From: Pelagimonas sp.
Lineage (GTDB): Bacteria; Pseudomonadota; Alphaproteobacteria; Rhodobacterales; Rhodobacteraceae
Reading direction: 5' to 3'
Assembly: GCA_025210345.1 (NCBI GenBank)
Contig: JAOARX010000004.1
Coordinates: 44,284-108,283, forward strand
DNA: 64,000 nt
The notes beneath the pieces are model-generated. The model had not been told where the DNA came from. It did not search any database and saw only the letters and a list, made by a program, of their open reading frames with translations. The position numbers were made by a program, and so were the translations under genes. This document shows positions 35,173 through 43,439 of this stretch, one piece after another (positions within the stretch are counted from its first letter, which is position 1; each line of letters begins with the position of its first letter).

Positions 35173-36219
35173 TTACGCGACGATCCCCCATGCCAGCCCG
35201 GCCAGAACAGACCCAACCAGCGCAAACCCAAGGTAGGCGGCAAACACGCGGGGTTTGACCAAGGCCCAGACCGCGATTGCGGCGGGGATGCAGCTCACAC
35301 CTCCGGCGAGCATAAAGCTCATGGCGGCGCCATCGGCCATGCCCATCTGTAGCAGCTCATTCACCAAAGGCACGGCGGCATAGCCGTTCAGATAGGCCGG
35401 CATGCCGACGAAGGCCCCTAGCAAAACAGGTTGAAGACCCTGCCCCCCCAGAACATTCGCAACCAGCGAAGCGGGCATATAGTGGATCATCACGGCTTCG
35501 ATCACATAGGCTAGGGTCAGCCATTTTACGAGGAACAGCAGGTTCTCTAATCCGGTGGTCTTGAAGGTCTGAACCCGGTCCGTATCGCTCCAGAATTTCC
35601 ATTCCGGAGTGCCCGAAAACGGTTTCTTCGCGTCGCAGCAGCCGCCAATTTGCGGTTTCTCACGCAGCGGGTCGACAAAGACCGGCGAGGATTTCAAAAT
35701 CATAGTGCCGAATCCGCCAAACAGTCCCAGACCCACGGCGGCCAACATCTTTGCGGTGGCGAATTCAAACCCCAGAACGCCGGCGGTGATCGTATACATT
35801 GCCGGGTCCATCAGCGGCGATGCTAGCCAAAAGGCCATCACCGCGCTTAGCGGCGCGCCCAGGGCCAAAAGGGCGGCGATGAAGGGGATGACCTCGCAGG
35901 AACAAAACGGCGAAAGCCCACCAAGCAGCGCCGCCAGGACGATCATCCGTGTTTCCCGCCCTTCAAAGGCCTTGGCCAACAGGTTTTCCGCCCCCGTGGC
36001 CTTGAGATAGGCCACTGCGAACACCGCAAACAGGATAAAGGGCATCGTGTGCATGATCGCATTGACGGAAAAGCTCAGCGTTGGCCAGAATTGCGCTGTG
36101 TCAAAGATCGCAACCGCGCCAAGGAACGCCACAGAGGTGACCCAGGGCCATGAGATTTTGACCCGAGAGAGTTTGAACGGTGGTTTTTCACCCTGCTCAG
36201 AGGGGCTGCATTCAGCCAT
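35173..36219 (-). CDS. Permease of the DUF318/PF03773 type, probable metal or arsenical efflux
   Basis: 348 residues with about eight membrane helices. Two family blocks are visible: LGGLSPFCSCEVIPF with its CSC motif (about 100) and the matching second half GAFVGMPAYLNGYAAVPLV. A central cytoplasmic loop carries GGCCDAKKP, a probable metal-binding CC pair. Such permeases include ArsP and the SO_0444 Cu/Zn group. It overlaps the stop of the ArsR-family gene by eight bases, so metal or metalloid regulation is likely. The start has AAGGA eight bases upstream. The ion is not determined. Confidence 0.82.
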   Translation of the reverse strand: MAECSPSEQGEKPPFKLSRVKISWPWVTSVAFLGAVAIFDTAQFWPTLSFSVNAIMHTMPFILFAVFAVAYLKATGAENLLAKAFEGRETRMIVLAALLGGLSPFCSCEVIPFIAALLALGAPLSAVMAFWLASPLMDPAMYTITAGVLGFEFATAKMLAAVGLGLFGGFGTMILKSSPVFVDPLREKPQIGGCCDAKKPFSGTPEWKFWSDTDRVQTFKTTGLENLLFLVKWLTLAYVIEAVMIHYMPASLVANVLGGQGLQPVLLGAFVGMPAYLNGYAAVPLVNELLQMGMADGAAMSFMLAGGVSCIPAAIAVWALVKPRVFAAYLGFALVGSVLAGLAWGIVA

Positions 36220-36538
36220 GGTGATGGTCCTTGTTTGGCTCAGGGGCGTCGGCACAGCAGTTTTGCAAAAGATAGTCCGACAGGGCTTGGACGACGCCGA
36301 AATCCGCGCCAGCACAGATCATGCTGCGCCCTTGTTTGGTTTGTGTGACCAGGCCTGCGGCGGCCAGAATCTTGAGATGATGGGTCAGGGTCGAGCCGGT
36401 GACACTGGTGCGTTCGCCCAACTGGCCCATGCTCAGCCCGTCAGATCCGGCACGAACCAGAGTATTGAGAACCGACAGGCGTTGTTCAGATCCCAGCGCA
36501 GCGAACTGGGACGCAGCGGTTTCAAGGGATAGTTTCAA
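36212..36538 (-). CDS. ArsR/SmtB-family transcriptional regulator
   Basis: 108 residues with a winged helix-turn-helix (recognition helix VTGSTLTHHLKIL, about 46-58). The C-terminus has likely metal ligands: NCCAD (Cys pair about 93-94) and a DHHHG ending. Repressors of this family leave DNA when a metal or arsenite binds. It is co-transcribed with the permease gene. The upstream gap carries paired TCGAAAT elements that are its likely operator. Confidence 0.9.
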   Translation of the reverse strand: MKLSLETAASQFAALGSEQRLSVLNTLVRAGSDGLSMGQLGERTSVTGSTLTHHLKILAAAGLVTQTKQGRSMICAGADFGVVQALSDYLLQNCCADAPEPNKDHHHG

Positions 36539-36571
36539 GGGATAAATGTGAGCAGTGATTCATTTTCATGT

Positions 36572-36630
36572 TTATCGAAATATCGAAATGAAGTGCTTCC
36601 CGCAAGAATTATTTCGATAACTGTCGAAAT
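36572..36630. promoter_or_regulatory. Putative ArsR operator region
   Basis: A dyad ATTTCGA-TAACTG-TCGAAAT (36611-36630) and a tandem ATCGAAAT-ATCGAAAT (36574-36589) lie in the 128-base divergent gap before the arsR-type gene. ATTTCGA/TCGAAAT half-sites with a six-base spacer fit ArsR dimers. Repression of the minus-strand operon is the likely role. Confidence 0.55.
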
Positions 36631-36666
36631 ATTGCCAACCCGCGCACAACCGCGTTAGATGACCTT

Positions 36667-37263
36667 ATGGATGTGCTTTTAAGCCAAATCAGCCAATGCA
36701 CCCTGTGCGCGCCCCGGTTCGCGGCGACTGAAACCGCCCATCTGCCACGGCCGGTGCTGCGGGCGGCTCCTTCTGCCCGCCTGTTGATCGCGGGGCAGGC
36801 GCCGGGTCTGAAAGTGCATCAATCGGGCAGGCCCTTTACCGATCCGTCCGGGGACCGGCTGCGCGCGTGGCTGGGGCTGAGCGATGCCGAGTTCTATGAC
36901 GAATCACGCGTTGCAATCGTTCCCATGGCGTTTTGTTTTCCCGGCTATCGCAAGGGCAGCGATCTGCCCCCTCCGCCGATTTGCGCACGGACATGGCGCA
37001 ATCAGGTCCTGGCGCAATTGCCCAACATACGCCTGACGCTGTTGATTGGGGGCTATGCGCAGAAATGGCATTTGGGGGTGAAAACCGGTGTGACCGAAAC
37101 CGTGACCGCATGGCGTGACCATCTGCCCGATGCGATCCCCTTGCCTCATCCGTCATGGCGCAATACGGCTTGGATCAAACGCAATCCGTGGTTCGAGACT
37201 GATCTGTTGCCCGTGCTGCGTGCCCGCGTAAAGGATGTGATGCATGACCCTGACACCGCTTGA
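36667..37263 (+). CDS. Uracil-DNA glycosylase family protein (Fe-S type)
   Basis: 198 residues. Cysteines at 11, 14, 90 and 106 have the spacing of the iron-sulfur ligands in family 4 uracil-DNA glycosylases. The first active-site motif is GQAPG (43-47), where family 4 has GEAPG, and the C-terminal motif is HPSWRN. It probably removes uracil or a related damaged base from DNA, but the altered first motif leaves the substrate open. It overlaps the sseB-like gene by 20 bases. Confidence 0.8.
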   Translation: MDVLLSQISQCTLCAPRFAATETAHLPRPVLRAAPSARLLIAGQAPGLKVHQSGRPFTDPSGDRLRAWLGLSDAEFYDESRVAIVPMAFCFPGYRKGSDLPPPPICARTWRNQVLAQLPNIRLTLLIGGYAQKWHLGVKTGVTETVTAWRDHLPDAIPLPHPSWRNTAWIKRNPWFETDLLPVLRARVKDVMHDPDTA

Positions 37264-38035
37264 TCAAGCCCATGCAGAAATGCAGGCCGCCCCCGAGGAT
37301 GACGCGGCGCGGTTGCGTTTCTACGACCGTCTGGCCGAGGCCGAATTGTTCTTGATGTTGGCGCAAACCCCACAGGGGGATGCGATTTCGCCCGAGGTGT
37401 TCGCTGTTGAGGGCAGCAGCTTTGTCCTGGCGTTTGATCTGGAAGAGCGATTGGCAGCATTCGCAGGCAAAGAAGTCCCTTACGCCGCCTTGTCCGGGCG
37501 CGCGTTGGCGGGAATGCTGTCTGGGCAGGAGTTCGGACTGGGATTGAATCTTGAAGTCGCGCCATCGGCAATTTTGTTGCCTTCACAGGCGATGGGCTGG
37601 CTGGTTGACACGCTTGAGCATGCGCCGGTCGAGGCCGAGGCACGTCCCGAACGCCTAAGCGCACCGCAGGGGTTGCCCGAGCCGCTTTTGAGGGCTCTGG
37701 ATACGAAGTTGGCGACGGCGCAGGGCCTGGCGCGCAAGGCCTATCTCGCGCATGTGACCTACGAAGGCGGTGGGGTCGGGCACCTCTTGGGGCTGACAGG
37801 TGTGACGCCCGGTGCAGAGGCCGCGCTGGCCGGGGCGATCAACGAAGCCCTCGTGTTCTCTGGCCTGGAAGCGGGTGCGCTGGACGTGACCTTTTTGAAT
37901 GACAACGACCCGTTGACCGCTGAATTGGCGCGGGTCGCGTTGCGGTTCGATCTGCCCGAGCCACCAAAGCCCACCTTGATGGAAGACCGACCCGCGCCGG
38001 GCTCCGATCCAGACAGCCCTCCGATCCTGCGCTAG
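37244..38035 (+). CDS. SseB-family protein
   Basis: 263 residues. The N-terminal SseB domain (about 5-125) includes the repeated LPSQ-type segment ILLPSQAMGWL, and the C-terminal part (150-240) matches the second SseB domain. The E. coli SseB name comes from serine sensitivity; its molecular role is unclear. A Pro/Asp-rich end follows. Its stop codon and that of the convergent P1 peptidase gene share the four bases CTAG. Confidence 0.75.
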   Translation: MTLTPLDQAHAEMQAAPEDDAARLRFYDRLAEAELFLMLAQTPQGDAISPEVFAVEGSSFVLAFDLEERLAAFAGKEVPYAALSGRALAGMLSGQEFGLGLNLEVAPSAILLPSQAMGWLVDTLEHAPVEAEARPERLSAPQGLPEPLLRALDTKLATAQGLARKAYLAHVTYEGGGVGHLLGLTGVTPGAEAALAGAINEALVFSGLEAGALDVTFLNDNDPLTAELARVALRFDLPEPPKPTLMEDRPAPGSDPDSPPILR

Positions 38036-39030
38036 GCCAGTTCACTGCGCAGTGTCGGCAACAGATCTCCGGGGGCAGGGGTGGCTTCCCACACTGCCCG
38101 GGCAATGGCGCGGGCCAGACAGATGCTGGCGGCGTGACCAAGCGTGGCAAGCATAAGGCCTTGGTCATCCACTTCTTTTTCACCCGTTGCGGCGGCGAAC
38201 ACCAGATCCCCATCCATCGGGCTGTGGGATGGGACAATGGCGCGGGCCATGCCGTCATGGGCGGCGGTGGCCATGCGGTGGCATTGGGCCTTGTCCAGCT
38301 TTGCATCGGTGGCCACGATGGCAATCGTGGTATTGCCCAGCTGTGACATGGAACTGACCTTGCGACTGGCGGGCAGGGTGAAACCGGGTTGGGGATCAGG
38401 GCCAAGCGCGCCAAATTCGGCGTCGATTTCAAAGGGCGCAGCCCAGAAATGACGGCCCGAGGGCGTGGTGACGCTGCCCATGGGGTTGGCCGCCACAAGG
38501 GCCCCGACGGTGATGCCCCCGTCCAGCACCAATGACGCGGACCCCAGCCCACCTTTGTGCAGCATTGTCGTTGCGCCCGCCCCCGCGCCGACAGATCCCA
38601 GCCCGAAACGATCCGACGCATTTTCCAGCGCCCGCCGCCCCAGATCCGGGTAGGGGTTGGTGCCCCACTCTTTGTCGCCCGCGTTCAGAAGATCAAATAT
38701 GATCGCAGCGGGTACGATGGGCACGCGGGCAGAGAACACCGGAAAGCCGCGCCCGCGCTCATGCAGCGCCTCCATGACCCCCTGCGCCGCCGCAAGGCCA
38801 AAGGCACTGCCACCCGACAGCACAAGGGCATCCACACCGGGGGCGGATTTATCGGGGGCCAAGAGATCGGTTTCCCGCGTTCCCGGCGCGCCGCCCATCA
38901 CATTGACCGACGCCACAAAGGGCGCGTCAGCAGTCAGAACCGTGGTGCCGGATTTTAGCGCATCGTCTTGCGCATGGCCCACCCGTAGGCCGGCGATATC
39001 GGTGATCAGGTTCTTGGGTCCTGGACGCAT
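38032..39030 (-). CDS. P1-family (DmpA/BapA-type) aminopeptidase
   Basis: 332 residues. Family blocks are GTRETDLLAP, VDALVLSGGSAFGLAAAQGV, GLGSVGAGAGATTMLHKGG and GNTTIAIVATDAKLDKAQ. P1 peptidases are N-terminal-nucleophile enzymes that split themselves before a Ser or Thr; here the residue after the Asn in GNTT is the candidate. They remove N-terminal residues from short, often unusual (D- or beta-amino) peptides. It is the last gene of the run that begins with the peptide ABC permeases, which fits peptide use. Confidence 0.87.
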   Translation of the reverse strand: MRPGPKNLITDIAGLRVGHAQDDALKSGTTVLTADAPFVASVNVMGGAPGTRETDLLAPDKSAPGVDALVLSGGSAFGLAAAQGVMEALHERGRGFPVFSARVPIVPAAIIFDLLNAGDKEWGTNPYPDLGRRALENASDRFGLGSVGAGAGATTMLHKGGLGSASLVLDGGITVGALVAANPMGSVTTPSGRHFWAAPFEIDAEFGALGPDPQPGFTLPASRKVSSMSQLGNTTIAIVATDAKLDKAQCHRMATAAHDGMARAIVPSHSPMDGDLVFAAATGEKEVDDQGLMLATLGHAASICLARAIARAVWEATPAPGDLLPTLRSELA

Positions 39031-39103
39031 GGTTCACTCCTGAAACTGGGGGATACAACCGGTTGACAGCCCAAGCGCACGGGCCGCGGGTTGTAAGAAA
39101 CGG

Positions 39104-39844
39104 TCAAATACAGCGGCCTCCGTCGACCTCAAGGCAGACCCCGGTGACCATGGCGGCCTCGTCTGAACATAGATAAAGCGCGGCATTGGCCAGATCTTCG
39201 GGCGTCGAAAACCGGCCCAGGGGGATGGTCGAAAGGAATTTGGCGCGCATTTCGGGCGTGTCTTCGCCCATGAAACTGGCCAAGAGCGGCGTTTCACCCG
39301 CCACAGGGTTCAGCGCGTTTACGCGAATGCCCGAGGGCGCCAACTCAACCGCCATGGTTTTGGTCGCGGTGTTCACCCAGCCCTTGGAGGCGTTATACCA
39401 GTTCAGATTGGGGCGCGGAGACAGGCCCGCCGTGGACGAGACATTCAGAAATACCCCGGATCCGCGTGCCTTGAACAGGGGCACCAGCACCTTGGCGGCC
39501 AGATAGATCGATTTGCAATTCACCGCAAAGACACGGTCGAAATCTTCGTCGCTGATGGTTTCCAGCGGGGCGGGCATATGGGTTACGCCCGCGTTGTTCA
39601 CGAGAATGTCGATGTCCCCAAAGGCAAAGCGGGCTGCCTCGATCATGGTTTCGATGTCGTCGGCTTTTGACACATCAACACGGACGGCCTGACCCTGGAT
39701 TTCCTCGGCTATCTGTTTGGCGGCGTCTTCGTTGATGTCGGCCACCAGCACCTGTGCCCCTTCTGCGGCAAAGCGCCGGGTAATGCCCGCACCAAAGCCC
39801 GATCCCGCGCCGGTGACAATGGCGGTTTTTCCCTCAAGTCTCAT
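39104..39844 (-). CDS. SDR-family oxidoreductase
   Basis: 246 residues, a classical short-chain dehydrogenase: [10 protein letters not shown] for the nucleotide, NNAG, catalytic Ser near 138 and intact YNASK (about 151-155). The acid residue after the second strand (VADIN) suggests NAD rather than NADP. Typical substrates are 3-oxoacyl or sugar alcohols; the actual one is unknown. It lies between the peptide ABC genes and the P1 peptidase on the same strand. Confidence 0.88.
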   Translation of the reverse strand: MRLEGKTAIVTGAGSGFGAGITRRFAAEGAQVLVADINEDAAKQIAEEIQGQAVRVDVSKADDIETMIEAARFAFGDIDILVNNAGVTHMPAPLETISDEDFDRVFAVNCKSIYLAAKVLVPLFKARGSGVFLNVSSTAGLSPRPNLNWYNASKGWVNTATKTMAVELAPSGIRVNALNPVAGETPLLASFMGEDTPEMRAKFLSTIPLGRFSTPEDLANAALYLCSDEAAMVTGVCLEVDGGRCI

Positions 39845-39970
39845 GTGATGTCCTCCCGTGGGCTATGTTGCGTTTCGCGTGTCAGATCGTCCAGAGCGCT
39901 GTGCGCCCCAGGACGTGCCCATCGTGCAGGCCAGCCGCGTGCCGAAATTCCAAGGTTTGCGAAACGCGGG

Positions 39971-41566
39971 TCATGCCGGGATCTCGGGCAGGGTGGGGGC
40001 GGCGTTGATCAGGGATCGGGTGTAGCCGTGCTGCGGCGCATCAAAGATCTGCTCGGTCGGTCCATGTTCCACGATCTCACCGGCGCGCATGACCAGCACC
40101 CGGTCGGTGATGGATCGCACCACAGACAGGTCATGCGAGATGAACAGATAGGTCAGCCCGTAGCTGCGGCTTAGATCGGCCATCAGGTCCAGGATCTGCG
40201 CGCGCACCTGCACATCCAGCGCCGAAACCGCTTCGTCAAAGACGATGAGCTCGGGCCGGATGATCAGGGCGCGGGCGATGGCGATGCGCTGTCTTTGACC
40301 GCCGGAAAATGCATGGATGTACTTATCTGCATCCGAGGGCATAAGCCCAACAGCGGTCAGCGCCTCTGCGATGGCCTGGTCGCGTTGGGCGCCGCGCGGG
40401 GGATCGGGCAACAGGTGAAAGGGCTCGGATATCAGCCGGGACACCCGATGGCGCGGGTTGAAACTGGAATAGGGGTCCTGGAACACCACCTGGATTTTGC
40501 GCCGGGTCTGGGGATTGGCGTGACCGTGGGTGAAAACCGGCGCACCCTCCAGGGTGATCCGCCCTTGGGCCACGGGGGTCAGGCCAAGGATCGCGCGGGT
40601 CAGGGTGGATTTCCCGCAACCGGATTCGCCCACCAGACCCACACGCTCACCCTTGTTGATGGTCAATGAGACATCCTTAACGGCGCGGAACTTGGGTTTG
40701 GGTGCAAAGGGGTGCGGGCGTGGCATCGGGTAGTCGCAAGAGACATTCTCAACCCGCAAAAGCGGGGCCTGATCCGGGATATCGTGCAGATCCGCCTGAT
40801 GCCCGGCGGCGGTCAATAGGGCGCGGGTATAGGGATGCCGGGTCTGGGCAAACAGCTGGGCCGTGGGGGCGGTTTCAAGGATCTCCCCATGGCGCATCAC
40901 CGCGATGCGATCGGCCATCTGCGCCACCACGGCCAGATCATGGGTGATCATCAAAAGCCCCATTCCGAATTCGCGGGTCAGTTCGACCAGCAGATCCAGG
41001 ATCTGCGCCTGGGTGGTGACGTCAAGCGCGGTGGTGGGTTCGTCTGCAATAAGCAGCTTTGGACGCAGCGCGACGGCCATTGCAATCACCACGCGCTGGC
41101 GTTGCCCACCCGACAGCTCATGCGGATAGCGGCCAAGCGGGACACGATCCGGCGGCAAACCCACGCGCGTCAGAACATCGGCGGCGCGGATTTCGGCCAT
41201 GCGTCGGGGCAGGTTTTCATGCACCCTGAGGGTTTCAGCGACTTGCTGGCCGATGGTCTGTAGCGGATTGAGGGCGGTCATGGGTTCTTGAAAGATCAGG
41301 CCCACATGCTGTCCGCGTATCTGGCAGAGCTGTTTCTCGGTCTGCTCTGACAGAACGGTGTCGCCCAGCGTGATTTTGCCCGTAACCGTTGCGCGATCCG
41401 GCAACAGCCCCATCACGGCCAGCGCCGTCATGGATTTGCCAGAGCCGGATTCCCCCGTCAGCGCAAGGATCTCTCCCGGCGCGATGTCTAGGGAAATACC
41501 CTTGAGAACCGGGGCTTGTGCGGGAAAAGACACCGTGAGGTTCTGGATCTGCAACAAGGGTTTCAC
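39971..41566 (-). CDS. Peptide-type ABC transporter ATPase, fused tandem (DppD-DppF)
   Basis: 531 residues with two complete ATPase domains in one chain: Walker A GESGSGKS with ELSGGQRQR in the first (1-260), and GESGCGKS with FSGGQRQR in the second (275-530). Walker B segments are [12 protein letters not shown] and [12 protein letters not shown]. This fusion of the DppD- and DppF-type ATPases is common in alphaproteobacteria. It energises uptake through the two permeases encoded just upstream, with a four-base overlap (ATGA). Confidence 0.93.
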   Translation of the reverse strand: MKPLLQIQNLTVSFPAQAPVLKGISLDIAPGEILALTGESGSGKSMTALAVMGLLPDRATVTGKITLGDTVLSEQTEKQLCQIRGQHVGLIFQEPMTALNPLQTIGQQVAETLRVHENLPRRMAEIRAADVLTRVGLPPDRVPLGRYPHELSGGQRQRVVIAMAVALRPKLLIADEPTTALDVTTQAQILDLLVELTREFGMGLLMITHDLAVVAQMADRIAVMRHGEILETAPTAQLFAQTRHPYTRALLTAAGHQADLHDIPDQAPLLRVENVSCDYPMPRPHPFAPKPKFRAVKDVSLTINKGERVGLVGESGCGKSTLTRAILGLTPVAQGRITLEGAPVFTHGHANPQTRRKIQVVFQDPYSSFNPRHRVSRLISEPFHLLPDPPRGAQRDQAIAEALTAVGLMPSDADKYIHAFSGGQRQRIAIARALIIRPELIVFDEAVSALDVQVRAQILDLMADLSRSYGLTYLFISHDLSVVRSITDRVLVMRAGEIVEHGPTEQIFDAPQHGYTRSLINAAPTLPEIPA

Positions 41567-42378
41567 GAGCGCATCACCCGCAGCTTGGGATCAAGCTGGT
41601 CACGCAGCCCGTCCCCCAAAAGGTTCAGCCCCAGAACCGTCAGGACAATTGCCAGCCCGGGCACCAGCGCCACATGGGGGGCAAGCGCCACCATGGTCTG
41701 CGCATCGGCCAGCATCCGCCCCCAGCTCGGGATCGGAGGCTGCGCACCAAGACCCACATAGGACAGACCTGCTTCGGCCAGGATGCCCAGCGAAAACTGA
41801 ATGGTGCCTTGAACGATCAAGAGATTGGTCAGATTGGGCAGGATGTGTTCCACGCTGATGCGCGTGCGCGATTTCCCCGCGACGCGCGCAGCCAGGATAA
41901 AGTCGCGCTTCCACAGCGAAAGCGCGGCCCCGCGGGTCAGGCGGGCAAAGACCGGGATGTTAAAGATGCCGATGGCGATGATGGCATTCACGGCTCCCGC
42001 CCCCAATATGGCTGTGATCAAAATGGCGATCACCAGTGAGGGAAAGGCAAAGATCAGGTCGTTCCCGCGTGAGATCAGCTCATCCAGCCAGCCGCCCGCG
42101 CGTGCGGCCGCAGCCAACCCCAGGGGCACGCCCAGCCCCATGCCGATACCCACGGCGACCAGGGCCACCGCCAGCGACGTGCGCGCGCCCACCATGATCA
42201 TGCTGGCCAAGTCACGACCAAAGTGATCCGTGCCCAGCCAATGTGCGGGGCTGGGTGGTTTGAGGCGCTGGGCGATCGCCATGCTCTCGACGTTGGCGGG
42301 GGTCCAAAGGAACGATATCACGGCTGCCAGAACCACCAGCGATGACAGGGCCGCACCCAGGATCAGGGATCGGTTCAT
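41563..42378 (-). CDS. Peptide-type ABC transporter permease (DppC-like)
   Basis: 271 residues with about six membrane helices and the binding-protein-dependent permease domain; the EAA loop is seen as AARVAGKSRTRISVEHILPN (about 162-181). The N-terminal LGTDHFGRDL block is typical of DppC/OppC. It overlaps both neighbours by four bases. It forms the inner-membrane channel with the DppB-like protein. Confidence 0.92.
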   Translation of the reverse strand: MNRSLILGAALSSLVVLAAVISFLWTPANVESMAIAQRLKPPSPAHWLGTDHFGRDLASMIMVGARTSLAVALVAVGIGMGLGVPLGLAAAARAGGWLDELISRGNDLIFAFPSLVIAILITAILGAGAVNAIIAIGIFNIPVFARLTRGAALSLWKRDFILAARVAGKSRTRISVEHILPNLTNLLIVQGTIQFSLGILAEAGLSYVGLGAQPPIPSWGRMLADAQTMVALAPHVALVPGLAIVLTVLGLNLLGDGLRDQLDPKLRVMRS

Positions 42379-43319
42379 GCGCGCCTCCTTAGGCGGGGGT
42401 CGACAAGCGTATAGGCCAGATCGGTGATGAAATTCACCACGATCACCGCAAAGACCAACAACATGACCACGGATTCGACCACGATTAGATCCCGCTGGGT
42501 GATGGCCTGAAATATCAGGCGCCCAAGACCCGGCAGGTAAAAGACCTGTTCAATGATGATCGCTCCGGCAAGCAGAAATGAGAATTGCAGACCCATGATG
42601 GTCAGCACCGGGATCAGCGCATTGCGCAGCCCGTGTCGCCACAGGGCCTGCCCCCGGCTAAGGCCCTTGGCCCGGGCCGTGCGCATGAAATCGGCGTCCA
42701 GCGTGTCAATCAGGCTTGAGCGCAGGACCCGCGCCAGAATGGCAGCCTGAGGAAGGGCAAGTGCAATCGCCGGAAGAGCAAGGGATTTCAGGGCAAGGGC
42801 GGGATTGTCCCACCCCGGAAAACCACCCGATGGCAGCCAGCGCAATTTGATCGCGAACAAGAGAACCAATAGCATCGCGAACCAAAAGTTCGGAATCGCG
42901 ATGCCCAGTTGCGTGGCCCCCATGACACCTGCATCTACGGAACGCCCCCGGCGTGACGCCGCAAGGATCCCGGCGGGCAGCGCCATTAGGGTCGACAGGA
43001 TCAACGCAAAGACCGCAAGGGGTAGCGACACCCAAAGCCGTTCGGAAATCATGTCAGAGACCGGGGACCGATAGGTGTAAGAGGTGCCAAAATCCCCCCG
43101 GAGCATCCCCCCCACCCATGCGAGATACCGCGTCAATCGCCCTTGGTCGAGGCCAAGCTCGGCACGCAGTGCAGCCAGCGTTTCAGGCTGGGCATTGAGG
43201 CCCAGCATATAGCTGGCCGGGTCGCCGGGGGCGACTTCAACGGTGATGAATATAACCGCAGATGCCACCAGAAGGCTGGCAGCAAGAGACATCAGGCGTT
43301 GGGACAAATAGGCCAGCAT
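42375..43319 (-). CDS. Peptide-type ABC transporter permease (DppB-like)
   Basis: 314 residues with six membrane helices, a large periplasmic loop after the first helix (GDPASYMLGLNA, typical of DppB) and the EAA loop TARAKGLSRGQALWRHGLRN (about 208-227). First gene of the minus-strand run of permeases and ATPase. No good ribosome-binding site is visible. The substrate-binding gene of the same transporter is 1.6 kb upstream, beyond a gene on the other strand. Confidence 0.92.
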   Translation of the reverse strand: MLAYLSQRLMSLAASLLVASAVIFITVEVAPGDPASYMLGLNAQPETLAALRAELGLDQGRLTRYLAWVGGMLRGDFGTSYTYRSPVSDMISERLWVSLPLAVFALILSTLMALPAGILAASRRGRSVDAGVMGATQLGIAIPNFWFAMLLVLLFAIKLRWLPSGGFPGWDNPALALKSLALPAIALALPQAAILARVLRSSLIDTLDADFMRTARAKGLSRGQALWRHGLRNALIPVLTIMGLQFSFLLAGAIIIEQVFYLPGLGRLIFQAITQRDLIVVESVVMLLVFAVIVVNFITDLAYTLVDPRLRRRA

Positions 43320-43439
43320 ATAAAGAGGTTACGGCGAAGATCTGGGCGGGTCTAGGGGCGAAGCGCAGGGGGCTTTGTTTTAGCTTTTCTTAAAGTCCAG
43401 ACGCTAAGCAGAGGATGAATTTGAACAAGAAGGCAGATC

